NCBI RefSeq assembly: GCF_963169125.1
Contig: NC_084795.1
Span: 187,834,214-187,898,213 of the forward strand
Reading direction: 5' to 3'
Length of the DNA stretch: 64,000 bases
Origin: Humulus lupulus
Lineage: Eukaryota > Streptophyta > Magnoliopsida > Rosales > Cannabaceae
The notes under the pieces are model-generated. The model worked only from the letters and a program-made list of their open reading frames with translations. It was not told the DNA's origin and did no database searches. Of the stretch, positions 35,521 to 47,078 are shown one piece after another (positions within the stretch are counted from its first letter, which is position 1; each line of letters begins with the position of its first letter). The position numbers and the translations under genes were made by a program.

Positions 35521-37850
35521 ATGGCAAAGAAAACCAGGAAAGCGGGGCAAACTTCTGGGAATATGCCAAATCAACCTCCTTCACAAGATGTAGCAGAGGA
35601 TGAGCCATATGTGGAGTTGGAAGAGGAGGAGATGGATGCTAAAACATTGCAGTCAACTTTGATTGTATTGCAAGAAGAATTAGCCAATCTGAGAGCTAAT
35701 CAAGAGAATGTAGCTGAGACAATGGTGTTCCAGCAAAGGGAGATTGACCGGCAGTTCCAAGAACTGAATGAGCGGCAAGCTAACATGGACTGCCGAGAGA
35801 GGGATGCCACTGTGACCTTAGAGGCGGCCATTCAATTGGCACGAGGAAAACCTGCACCTGCCTCCCAACCGAATCAGCAACTCAACACTCACCCTCAACA
35901 AAATCTACATTCAGAGCATCCCCAGTATCATCATAATCCATTGCAACCAAGGAATCCTATAATAATAGAGCAACCTCCTGCTACTCAACAGGAGAGGCCA
36001 GTCCAAGATCCTGAGCAGCGACCACCCTCTCGCGCTGGTCGAGATAACTCCAAGCAGCAAAGGCAGAATATGGCCGAGCAGCATCTCAGAAGCCCTAGAC
36101 GCTAGGCAGCTGAGGAGGAAAACCCTCCTAGCAGTGGACAACGTTCCTTGAGATTTAGGAGATAGGCGGTTCCAGACTCTACAATCAGAGGTCCCCCACG
36201 ACATAGTAATGTCAGAGGACCTACTGACCAACCCAGACCTCCCCCTGTTTATCGTGATGTGCCAGTAGGGAGAGAGGAAAACTGTGTGAATAGCATGTCG
36301 TACGCTCATAGGTCACAATTTAGAGATGGCCATGATTATAATGAGGCGGATTCTGGCTGGAGGAACGCTGGACGACAGTAGGAAGAAAGAGGCGAACAAA
36401 AAAATCCTCCGCCAATGGAGAACAGACATGTAAGCCAAAATGCTGGGGGGCAGCCTAAACAGACCAATGTATTTGACTGACTAGGTACAAGAAAGCAAAG
36501 GAGAATGGGTGAAGACCTGAGGGATGTACTCAATAAGTGAAGGGAAAGACATGATGACTACTTCCCCTCAGCCCCGGTCGCTCCAGCAATACCAAATGCT
36601 GTTGAGGCCCAAATAGTTGCCTTGACTTAGGCCATGTAGCAACTAGTTGGGAATAGGGCGTTCCGTATAGAATATGATCAGAGGAAGGGCACTCCATTCA
36701 TTCATAGAATTTCTATCACAGAAAATCCGAGCAAATTTAAAATGCCAATTTTACCCAACTTTACAGGAGGAGATCCTGTATCTCATGTTAACAAGTTTGA
36801 GATATAGATGGACATCCAAAAGTTGTCAGATGATGCTTGATACAGGATTTTTCCTACCACGTTTTCTGAATCTGCTCAGGAGTGGTATTTCAAGTTCCCT
36901 TCGACCAGCATAGTTTCCTGGGAAATGTTCGTAAATGAGTTTTCCAGACAGCTCTATGTTGGTCGGATACACCCAACAGAGGCCAATCAGCTGGTCGAGA
37001 TTCGACAGAAGGAAGAAGAAACCCTAAAAGGGTATATACAATGATTCATCCGAGCCGCTGCTTGGGCCAAATCTGTTGGTAGGAAGGAAAGATGATGGCG
37101 CTTACGACTAGAGTTTGGTGCCATTCTCCCCTCTGGAGTAGCTTACAAAAGAATGGAGTCAAGAGCACTTAGGGATTCCTGGATCGAGCAGACAAGTATA
37201 TCAAGCTTAAAGAGGCTATTGCTAATGAAGGGAAATCACCTATGGACGACCAGGGCAAGAAGGAAGACCCCACCAAAGCCGACAATTGGTCTGGTAAAAC
37301 CAACGACAACCGCAAAAATAACAGATAAAATGGGGGGAAAAGGACAAACAATGAGTCGGCAACATCTGATAACAAGCGCCCCAAGAAAAATAGATACAAG
37401 CCAAGGTTCACCAATTACACTCCCCTGATCGATAGTGGAGTTGAAGTATATCAAGCCAGCCATACCACTGTTCCCTTTCGGCGGCTAGCACCTATTAGAA
37501 AAGATATCTCCAAAAGGAACACGATCAAGTTTTGTCGTTTCCATAATGACTATGTCGATGGAACCAATGAGTGTAACCAGCTCAAGGACAAGATCGAGTT
37601 CCTTATCCAACAAGGACATCTAAGGAGATACGTACGAGCAGATGGAGGATCTCAACAAGAGGCTCACAGAGGCAACGAGCAGACGCCTGTACGCCAATGC
37701 TCACCTCCTTTACAGCCAGCTGAGGTCACAGGTACATTGTTGACCATCTGGGAAGGACCACACATAGTAGGTGACAGTGGTAAGGCAAGGGAGAGATATG
37801 CCAGAACTCTACGTCATGATCAGGACATCGAAATGCTAAATGTTGAGGAG
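35521..37850 (+). pseudogene. Tat gag
   Basis: Starts MAKKTRKAGQTSGNMPNQPP at ATG 35521. An acidic and coiled-coil N-terminal part (EELANLRANQENVAETMVF, then QELNERQANMD) and a Gln/Pro-rich linker are followed, after several stops, by the retrotransposon gag domain: PILPNFTGGDPVSHVNKFEI, FSESAQEWYFKFPSTSIVSW, FVNEFSRQLYVGRIHPTEAN and EETLKGYIQ. Then come charged linkers to about 37850. More than eight stops or frame changes (for example TAG at 36103, TGA at about 36838). Confidence 0.85.
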
Positions 37851-37859
37851 TGAACTCCC

Positions 37860-38324
37860 AAAAACGCTCAAACAGAGGAAGAGTTCATAATTTTCTTTGA
37901 GCTAGGTACTCAGCTTGTTCGATTTCCCCACTCATATCCTCTGGTTGTAGACGTTCAGATTGCCAACATGATGTTAAAACGTGTGTTGGTAGATAAAGGA
38001 AGCTCGGTCAATATTTTGTATAAATCTTCACGGCAAGGAATGAAATTATCAGTGCAAGATTTAGAACCATCCAACCAAACCATCTACGGTTTTTCTGCCG
38101 AAGGACACGCACGAACAGGGTCGATCCGACTCCCAGTCATAGCAGGAGCTGCACTTGCGAACAGGACATTACTCGCTACTTTCATAGTAGTTGATTCTCT
38201 GTCTGCATATAATGCTGTGATTGGAAGACCCATACTCGTCGATCTGCGAGCCGTAACTTCATTCTGGCATTTGGCCATGAAATTTCTGACTGACACGAGA
38301 ATTGTGTACGTGTTGGGAAACTAG
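37860..38324 (+). pseudogene. Tat aspartic protease
   Basis: Retropepsin domain: PLVVDVQIANMMLKRVLVD, then the active-site box VLVDKGSSVNILY (family DNGSS or DGGSS; Asp and Gly kept), YGFSAEGHARTGSIRLP, and the second motif YNAVIGRPILVDLRAVTSFW. Open for 118 codons from 37968, one stop upstream. Confidence 0.85.
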
Positions 38325-38729
38325 TGAAAATCCAAAAAATGCTACAATTCCTTGATCACAAAAGCAAGAAGAGGTGGATCAAGGGATAGAGCTGAAAAAA
38401 GGTTGCTGGTAGTAAACGAAACACAAGCCCAATCAGGTGAACAAGTCACCAAATAGGGTGTTGCCCATAGTGAGGGTAGGGACTTTGATCCTCGCTTTGG
38501 GGATTTTGAAGATAATGTGGGACCCATGGAGGACCTCGAGGAAGTCCAGTTAGAAGAGGAAGATTCGACCAGGGTTGTGAAAGTCGGTAAAAGATTAAAG
38601 ACAACAACGAAAAACAAACTGGTAGAGTTTTTAAAGAAACACTAGGAGGTCTTTGCCTGGTTGCATAAAGATATGGTTGGTATAGACCCAATGGTGATCA
38701 GCCATGTCTTGAATATAGACAAAAACTTT

Positions 38730-39920
38730 CCACCTGTATAACAAAAAAGAAGGCGGCTCGACAAAGATAGATCTAACGCCTTGAAAGAAGAAGTCGAGAA
38801 GTTGATAGAAAATGGATTCATTAGGATAGTGTTTTATCCATCTTGGGTCTCTAATCCTCTACTAGTCCCCAAGCCAAATGGAAAATGGAGGATGTGCATG
38901 GATTTCACAAAACTTAATAAAGCTTGCCCAAAAGATTCTTTCCCACTTCCAAGAATCGACTAGCTGGTCGATGCTATGTCAGGACATTAAATTCTATTGT
39001 TCATAGATGCATACTCTGGTTATAATCAAATTAGTATGCATCCACCTGATGAGGATCACACTAGCTTTCGAACATATATGGGACTTTACTGCTGTAAAGT
39101 AATGCCCTTTGGTTTGAAAAAGACTGGTGCAACTTACCAACCGCTAGTCAACCACATGTTCAAAGACCTGATCGACAATAACATGGAAGTCTATGTGGAC
39201 GATATGCTGGTTAAGTAAAAAAAGGTCGAAGAACACATCAAGGACCTAAAAGAATGCTTCAACATCTTAAACAAATATCAAATGAAATTGAACCCTCTTA
39301 AGTGCTCCTTTGGTGTTGGATTAAGGAAATTTTTGGGATTCATAGTAAACTCAAGAGGAATCGAGGCTAATCCAAAAAAAATTCAGGCACTAATCGAAAT
39401 GCAGTCCCCTGCCAAGATTAAAGATGTTCAAAGCCTAACGAGAAGAATTGCGGCCCTAAGAAGATTCATATCAAAATCAACGAACAAGTGTGTTCCATTG
39501 TTTAATCTTCTCAGAGGCAACAAAAAGTTTGAATGGACAGAACAGTGTAAATAGGCCTTTCAAGCGTTAAAATCCCATAGGTCGCAACCACCAATTTTTT
39601 CCAAACCAGTTGAAAGATAAGCTTTGTTCATCTATTTAGCAATCAAAGAGTATGCAGCTAGTGTTGTTTTAATCAGAGAAGAGGACAACATTCAAAAAGC
39701 AGTATACTACGTAAGCAAAGGGATAGTGGGAGCAGAACTACGATATCCGCCCATAGAGAAATTAGCGTATTGCTTGATTCTGGCATATATAAAATTGCGA
39801 CCCTACTTTCAGGCTCACCCCATTATAGTGCTTACCGACCAGCCACTACGGCAAGTCCTACAAAAACTAGAAGCCACTGGTCGGCTACTAAAGTGGGCAG
39901 TTGAGTTGGGGTAGTTCAAA
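38730..39920 (+). pseudogene. Tat reverse transcriptase and RNase H
   Basis: RT: EEVEKLIENGFIRIVFYPSW, NGKWRMCMDFTKLNKACPKD, a TAG, IDAYSGYNQISMHPPDEDH, VMPFGLKKTGATYQ and the catalytic VYVDDMLVK (39194 region), which is intact, then GFIVNSRGIEANPKKIQALI. RNase H follows (KAVYYVSKGIVGAELRYPPI, then IVLTDQPLRQVLQK). Stops: 38961 TAG, 38987 TAA, 39217 TAA, 39552 TAG, 39618 TAA, 39913 TAG. Confidence 0.9.
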
Positions 39921-40007
39921 ATTTCCTATGCGCCACGAGCAGCTATAAAGGGACAAGCCCTAGCGGATTTCATTGCAGAACTCACCAAACTCCTTGCCAG
40001 CGAATCG

Positions 40008-41755
40008 TTGATAGAGACTGATGATCAAAATCTATCCCCTACCCGGAAGCTCTTCGTAGACGGTTCGTCCGACAAGCACAACTCAAGGGCAGGGTTGATT
40101 TTAATCACACCCAAAGGACATCAGTTTCACTGTACGATTAGATTCGACTTTACAGCCTCCAACAATGAAGCCAAGTACGAGGCTCTGCTCGTAGGATTAA
40201 GACTAGGCAAAGATATGGATATAAGATCACTAGAAGTATATAGTGATTCTTCGCTAGTAGTTAATCAAATTGTGGGAAAATATCAGGCAAGGGGTCTCAA
40301 GATGGTGGCTTATTTGAATAAAGCAAAGGACTTGCTGGCATGGTTTGAAAAGTATACTCTCAAACAAGTTCCTCGCGATCAGAACTCAAATGTTGATGCC
40401 TTAGCCAAGTTGGCAAGCGCTAAAGATGCTGACGCTTTGAGCATAGTACCCGTCGAACATTTGTTAGCGCCAAGCATTCAAGTGGAAGAATCCTCACTAG
40501 TGATGCAAGCGTCAGACACGTGGATGACACCCATCATAAAATATCTCGAGCTAGGAGTATTACAAGCAGAAAGAAACAAAGAGAGGACGGTTCAAAGATA
40601 GTCATCATGATTTATTTTGGTCGATGGAGTCTTGTATAGATGAGGATACTCAATGCCTCTATTACAATGTATTTTTAAGGAGAAGGCTAAGGAATTAATG
40701 CAAGAAGTACATGAAGGTTTCTGTGCAGATCACGTTGGGGGGAAAAGTTTGTCAAAAAAGATTCTCCAGCAAGGATATTTCTGGCCTTCCATGATCAAGG
40801 ACTCTATGGAATTTGTTAAAAAGTGTGACAAGTGTCAAAGATTCTCCAAGATACCACGAGCAGCCCCAAATGAGCTCAATAGATGCAAAGTCTGTGGCCG
40901 TTCGCATTTTGGGGAATTGATTTGATTGGATCTTTACCTACTGGTAAAGGGAGTGCCAAGTATGCAGTAGTTGTTGTTGACTACTTTACTAAGTAGGCAG
41001 AAGCTGAGTCACTTGCAACTATAATGACCAAGAAAGTATTGGATTTCGTCGTTAAAAACATAATATGTCAGTATGGGCTACCAAGAAAGATTGTCTTAGA
41101 TAATGACACATAATTTGATAGCGATCTTTTCACTGATTTCTACAAAAGGCATGGTATTATAAAGAGTTTTTCATCAGTTGCTCATCCACACGCCAATGGA
41201 CAAGTTGAAGCCATTAACAAGACTTTAAAGGACACACTGAAGAAAAGACTCAAAGAAGCAAAAGAGGCATGGCCAGAAAAGTTTCCAGAAGTACTTTGGT
41301 CGTATAAAACATCTTACCGAACAACAACATGCCATACACCATTTTCTTTGGCCTATGGGTATGAAGTCATGTTGCCTGTTGAGTTAGATCCCCCATCACA
41401 TAGAAGGCTAACATATGACAAGAATACAAATGACCCATTATTGATGGAGTCTTTGGACTTAGTCAATGAAAGTCGCGAGCAAGCTCAACTTCGAGTTGCA
41501 GCTTACCAACTAAAAGTCGCTAGATATTTAACCTCTAAAGTACGCGAAAGAAAGTTTGATGTGGGGGATTTAGTGCTCAGAAGATTTTTTTGCAACACTC
41601 GCGACAATAGTGCTGGGGTGCTCGACCCAAACTGGGAAGGCCCATATCAAATTGAAGAAATCTTTCAACCAGGCACATATAAACCTCCTCGCTTAAATGG
41701 AGATCTCATTCCTCGCTATTGGAATGGAGAACACTTATGCAAGTACTATCAATGA
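40008..41755 (+). pseudogene. Tat second RNase H and integrase
   Basis: The second RNase H reads LFVDGSSDKHNSRAGLILI, FTASNNEAKYEALLVGLRL, LEVYSDSSLVVNQIVGKYQA and NVDALAKLASA; its Asp-Glu-Asp-Asp residues all appear present. This RNase H domain is acquired and specific to the Tat lineage. Integrase follows: HEGFCADHVGG and CDKCQRF (zinc site), a frameshift near 40895, WGIDLIGSLPTGKGSAKYAV (first Asp), LPRKIVLDND (second Asp), AHPHANGQVEAINKTLKDTL (catalytic Glu), WSYKTSYRTTTCHTPFSLAY and VGDLVLRR. Stops at about 40600, 40609, 40639, 40996 and 41111. Confidence 0.9.
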
Positions 41756-42539
41756 ACTCTTTTTAAAGAATTGGCTTGTATTAATTTTACTTTTCACAAG
41801 TTTTTGAACAAGGGCTGGTTAGTTAAATGATTTGTCGATTATAAGTGTAAGGTCAATCTTTTATTACACGTACAAACACGATTTTGTCCATTTTATTACG
41901 AGAAATAAAAGGAACTGTGTGCCAATGATTGTATTTATTACAAGTATTTTCTCATTACGTGTGTTGTTTTGCTATATTATCAATAACTATTTATCAAGTA
42001 AACGAGCAGTAATGTTCGAACAAGACTTGGTCATGGCAAGTGACTGAGAACCTTAAGCTCCTCAATCATTTTGGGGACATATAAGATACTAAGAAGGCCA
42101 AGCATATCAACAGGCATATGTAAACACACGAGCAAAGTAAGGGAAAGCATACTACGACACCTAGAGTATTTTTCAAAACTTTTAGTTGGTTTTGTGAAAA
42201 TCTTAACAGAGTGTTAAGCTAAGTTCGATCATACGAGCAGATGTTATAATAGGAATATGTGTATTATAATATCATAGTGAAATGTCTTTACACCGTGAGC
42301 AATTGCTGCTCGGATGTAATTAAAATATAGAAGAAAAGTTGTCCTATGCAACAAAATTGTCTTAACAACACAAACTGATTGTTCGCATGTTTTAGTTACA
42401 AACTTAATAACAAAAATTAAAAACAAATTATTGTGCAACTGGTGGATGGTCTTGCTGAGATTGTTGGTCGACTGTTGTTCCCGCATCTTCTTCAGCACCA
42501 TTGATCTCTGTTTCCAGGGAAATTTTAGGAGATTCCTAA

Positions 42540-44960
42540 GCATTCTTTTCCTCTTCTAGGTGAGCAGCACACTTCGCTAGTTCGACCTGCCTCATCTTCT
42601 CAAGAAGGTAGTCGAAATTCTACCCTAGGTTGTTCTTCCAAAACAAATAGAAGCAATTGAAGGTTGCTCCTCTGAACTCTCCAGGTTATGGGAATTTGTT
42701 TCCTCGAGCTGCTTGACCCACTCCTCTAGCCCAGTAGCCTCCTTCATGCCGGCCGCCAGGTCTTCTTGGAGTTTGGTTGCTTCCTTGAAGTTTTTTTTTT
42801 GAAGCCTCCTTAAACTTCTCTTTGGCAGCAACGACTTTGGCTAGCTCTTCTTTGCTCCGTTTTAGCTCCTCGGTTAAACCAGTGACTTTGCCTTCAATCG
42901 CCTTCATCTCCTCGACATGTTTGGCCTCAATCTCTTCAGCATGATGCCAACCATGGCTCATGGTCAGGATACCCAGCAAACAGAGAAAATGTGAAACAGT
43001 TAGAGGCAATTAGAGAAAATGTTGCTCGACTAAAAAAGTAAAAAAAAAAACACTTACACTGAGGACTTCAGAAAGCCCGCGACTCATGACCTGGCTGTGC
43101 TTCCTGGCTGCTAAGGTGCTTGGAAAAGCTTTGAAGCTTCTCTTAGGTAGTGTTAAAAGCATTGTTCAATAAGTGAGCAGTCGAGAATCTCCCTGCCTGC
43201 TTGGAGGAAGGGCCACTTCGAGGAGGAGGAGGAGGCGCTACAGTTCTGGAAGGAGTTGGAGCCAGAGGGTCTTCTAATCGAGCCTTTTTCTTGGAAGGCT
43301 CACTACTGCTCTCCCCAGGATGCCTTCTGCTGGATTTCTTCTTGGTCGTAGGAGCTTCAACAGAGGCGTACATGTCAAAAGCGTCTTTAGATGGCATGAC
43401 TACAAAACAAAAACAAACGAGGAAATATGTTAAGAAGCAGTTTGGAGTGATAATGGAAGAATGTAAAGAGAAATACCAAGTAGTATACCCGAACTTCATT
43501 TACTGGTCGATATATTATCTAAAGAACTACAGCTACACTCACTATCTGCCTCGAAGAGGTCCAGGTTAAAATTACTAGTCATAAATTTAAAATTTCCATC
43601 CCTATCAAAAATGATAAGGGATGGGCAAATTATCTAGAAGTGAAAAGTTTATACCGTTCTCATCCGAGGACTCAAGTATAGGACCAGTATATTTCGATTG
43701 TTTTTTCTTTCCCCTCCCATGATGGGTAGGGGCAGCAGTGGTTTGAGGGTTGCTGGAGGGTTCTTGGATGGTCACTCCCATTGGTCATCGCCTCTGGGGT
43801 TGTGACATATCTTGTTGCTGCTCAGGGATTTCCTATCCTTCAATGCCCTCTCTAGTGGCACTCCCCGCAGTGGATTCCCTCACTTCTTGATGAGGTTCCA
43901 AAAGGCCGACCAAGCTTAAAGTGCTCTCAGTGACCAGCTCCTTGATGCTATTTTCTATGTTCATCATGCTGACTAGGGTTGTCGCCCTTATCTCCATCTT
44001 TGAAGTGGGGTCTGGTCGATGCCATGGACCTAGGCGCATCACCAAACTACTAAGGACAAGGAAAGGAAAAACTAACAAAAATGAACGACCAGAAAGTCCA
44101 ACCAGAGATTGAAAAGTTTACCTCCTCGTGTGAAGGCCAAGTTGACAGCAACAAGGTTCGTAGTGAGGAAGTACTCCTGGAAGTATTTTCCTACATTGGA
44201 TTTATGGGTAACATCACTCAGGAATATGCGAGCAGATTCCTGGTGGCAGAAGTTGAAAAACCCCATGTTGTTTTGGTTGGGGTTGGATTTAAGATCGAAT
44301 AGATAGTTGATCTCATGTGGGGTAGGCATAGGCCATTTTTTATGGTTGTAAAGGATATAGAGTGCTGATAGTACTCTATATCCATTGGGTGTTATTTGAA
44401 TTAGAGCAACCTCAAAATAATTGGCCACCCCTTGGAAAAAATCATGCAAGGGCAAGAATTCCCCTGCCTCGATGTAATACCTCGACTAAGCGCTGAAGGT
44501 GCCTCCAGGCACGTTTGCCCTTTGGTCGGGTGTGGGTTTATGTAAGGTAATACCAAGAAGCTTCTTGGAATACTTTTCCACCATCTTGGTCGATATGACA
44601 CTAGGAGGGGCAACATATCAGTCTGTTTCTGCTCGAAGGCCATCGCGAGGATGGGCTTTTGGCTGAATGTCTGGTGGTGAAAAATTTATAGGTTGAGGGT
44701 CATTTGATAGACCCTCAGTATTGGTTGTAGGATGGTAGAAGGTGAATTAGTAGTTTTCTTTTTCTAATGAGCAGTATATTTGACACAACCCATGTTTGCT
44801 TGACTAGCTGAAGGACTGGTCGTGGGATTTTGTTGTGAAGATAAAGGCTCAAGAAAGGATAAAGAAGGTTGTTCTTGATCCTCGAACAGCAACACTAGAA
44901 GGTCATCGTCTATTGGTCTATCACCTCCCCAAGGATCATTCATGAATATCTTAGAAGAGC
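42540..44960 (-). pseudogene. Antisense ORF region of the Tat element
   Basis: Between pol and the 3' LTR the coding sense switches strand. From right to left: 44072-44643 carries MPLHDFFQGVANYFEVALIQ, ITPNGYRVLSALYILYNHKK and WPMPTPHEINYLFDLKSN, which looks like the domain named 'putative gypsy type transposon' (PF04195-like). 43143-43420 is a Lys/Arg/Ser/Pro-rich linker (PSRTVAPPPPPRSGPSSK). 42540-43009 is a coiled coil (AKHVEEMKAIEGKVTGLTEE, then KEELAKVVAAKEKFKEASKK). Frameshifts and stops break it. Such antisense ORFs are described in Tat-group elements; their role is unknown. Confidence 0.7.
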
Positions 44961-45812
44961 AAATGGGAAGTCATAATCTACGACCAATAGTTACAAGAAA
45001 AAGAAAAGCAAGGATAACGCTGCTCATGTATAAAAGTTAAGCTTTTATACGACCAGCAACATCTTGATAAAAACACAATAAATGTGCAAGCAGTTTGAAA
45101 AAACAGATCAATATATGAAAGTGAAAAGTTTACTGAAAAAAAACTTTTTAACTCCGAAAACAGGCAGGAAAAACCCAGCTTTTCCGAGAAGCTTAAAATC
45201 GAATTTTTACTTTGATTTTGGGCCCAACATCAATATTCTTATACCACACATTGCTTTTTAAGCATTGCCTAGTACATTATATGACCTAACATCTCTTCTA
45301 GCATAGTTATTCTATGTATTTTCGCCTAAACCCGATTACCCAAAAAACTTTACAAGAATAGTGTGAGCCCAGTTGTGGGAACAAGCAAGTTAGAGCCAAA
45401 ACACGTGAAAATTGTTACAAAAGTAAGAAGATGAATTTGAAAACTTACTTGAAGTACGAATTTGTTGAAGAAAAAACTAGGATGGTTCTTGAAGTTGATC
45501 ATAGATTCCTCAGACTGAACTGAAGACGCTGGTTTCTTGGAGGTTTTTTCTGAGTGGTATTGAGGAGAGATAAGGCTTGGGAAAAAATGAAAAGGAGTTG
45601 AAGGGCATATATATATACTGATTTAAACATTAATGCAAGGTAATAATGAGAATGGAGTTTTGAGCCATGGGGAATCGCAATAACCGTCAAAATATTTTTG
45701 GGAAACTGTAAAGGTCATGACTGCGTGCTTTCTCGAAAAGGTACTGACAGATGTGACATGTCAGACGGATAGCTAATCGAATACATTTATTAACTGCTGG
45801 TTGCAGTAAAAT

Positions 45813-45828
45813 AAACTCGGGGGGAAAA
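45813..45828 (+). promoter_or_regulatory. Polypurine tract of the Tat element
   Basis: aactcggggggaaaa, directly before the 3' LTR. Confidence 0.8.
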
Positions 45829-46427
45829 TGTTTACCCTAAACAATACTACTTGTTGACGTGGTGAGATTTGTGTACACGTGGGATATACGTGTCTACTCA
45901 GTGACTACATTCAGGTCGACCAACGACCAGGAGAGAAGTTGCTTGATGGATTTAAGAAGAATGCTCAACCGTACGGTAGAGGCTGTGTTGGCATGTACGA
46001 CCAGGTCTGGTCGTGGTAACCAAGTCACATTTCAAATACAGTTATAAGATATTTATAAGATATTTTATCCTATTTTTATGTAAAGATTATGTTTTTTGTT
46101 ACATTTCAAATATGTATAAATCAAAGTATATTGGGCCCCGTCGGCCCAAAAGTAGATTCTTGAGCCTATAAATAGGACTCAAGGGACTCTTTGAATGGGG
46201 GAGAACCCTGGGCACTTTTTTGGAGCTTGTGAAACTTAGTAAACCCTTATTTGTTGATCGCAGGTTCCATAAGATATCAATAATAACTTTATGTGGAAGT
46301 AGGTTATTACCAATATCTGGGGCCGAGCCACTATAAACTTTTGTGTCGTTTATCTTCTTGAGTTCAATTGTTCTTATTTATATCGTTTTTATTGACTCCA
46401 TGTCGTTGACCAAATCGAGGGTCAACA
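45829..46427 (+). repeat. 3' LTR of the Tat element
   Basis: 599 bp, TGTTTACCCT to GGGTCAACA. TATA box ctataaatag at 46166-46175. Compared with the 5' LTR it has a short duplicated block (taagatatt) near 46045. Confidence 0.92.
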
Positions 46428-46432
46428 CCAAC

Positions 46433-47078
46433 TTTCTTGAAAAACTTTTTAATGGTGTTGGTGCCCTTGTTGGATTTGTTATGATTGGATAAATACATGG
46501 TGAAGTTGGTTAGGCACGAAGAGGTGCAAAAACCATAACAGTTTCACTAAAGTCAACTTGTGAGAGTTGACTTTCAACATAGGCATTTATAAATCATCTT
46601 TTTTGGTTCAAATTGTTTCTTTGGAGTATATAAGAGTACCCAAAAATTTTGGGAGTATTTGGGGATGTTTTGAGACAAGTTTTGGAGTGCCAAGTAAGAG
46701 GGATCGATGTTGTATCCCCTCTTGAGGTGACACATTGATTGTTCCCCAAAAGACATCACAGGTGACACGTCGCTTGTTTCCAAAGAGAAATCATCGCCTA
46801 GTAGCAGGCAATGCATCGCCTGGTACAAGGCGATGTGTCGCTCGGGCCATCCGAACGAATCTATACAATGACATGTTTTGGCTCCAAAATTAAAATTAAA
46901 ATGCTCTAATCTCATTGGTTGAGTCTAATGAGGTTCGTATACTATTTGAAGGGTTCATTTAAGTTAATTGGTGACTTGATCACTCACCTCTCTCTCTCTC
47001 TCTAGAAAGAACATCTTTATCTCTCTAGCTTTAAAGATTACTAGTCTTCTCTAATATCTTCATCAAGAAAGCATGACC
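46433..47078 (+). repeat. LTR-like sequence, left part
   Basis: From about 46456 (TGTTGGTGCCC) this resembles the LTR-like block at 32440. It includes short repeats such as gcgatgtgtcgc and gacacgtcgc (46720-46850) and a CT microsatellite at 46990-47003. It is cut at 47078 by the solo LTR and may resume at 49355-49663, ending CCCCCAACA. Confidence 0.45.

Larger units (their letters stand above)
34876..46427 (+). mobile_element. Tat-lineage Ty3/gypsy element with antisense ORF region
   Basis: Full-length 11.6-kb element bounded by the 5-bp duplication ccaac (34871-34875 and 46428-46432). Order: 5' LTR 34876-35471, primer site about 35475, gag 35521 to about 37850, protease 37860-38324, RT and first RNase H 38730-39920, a second RNase H followed by integrase 40008-41755, a minus-strand ORF region about 42540-44960, purine tract 45813-45828, 3' LTR 45829-46427. 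The extra RNase H before integrase and the antisense ORF are hallmarks of the Tat/Ogre group. All genes contain stops. The two LTRs differ by scattered substitutions and one short duplication. Confidence 0.93.
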
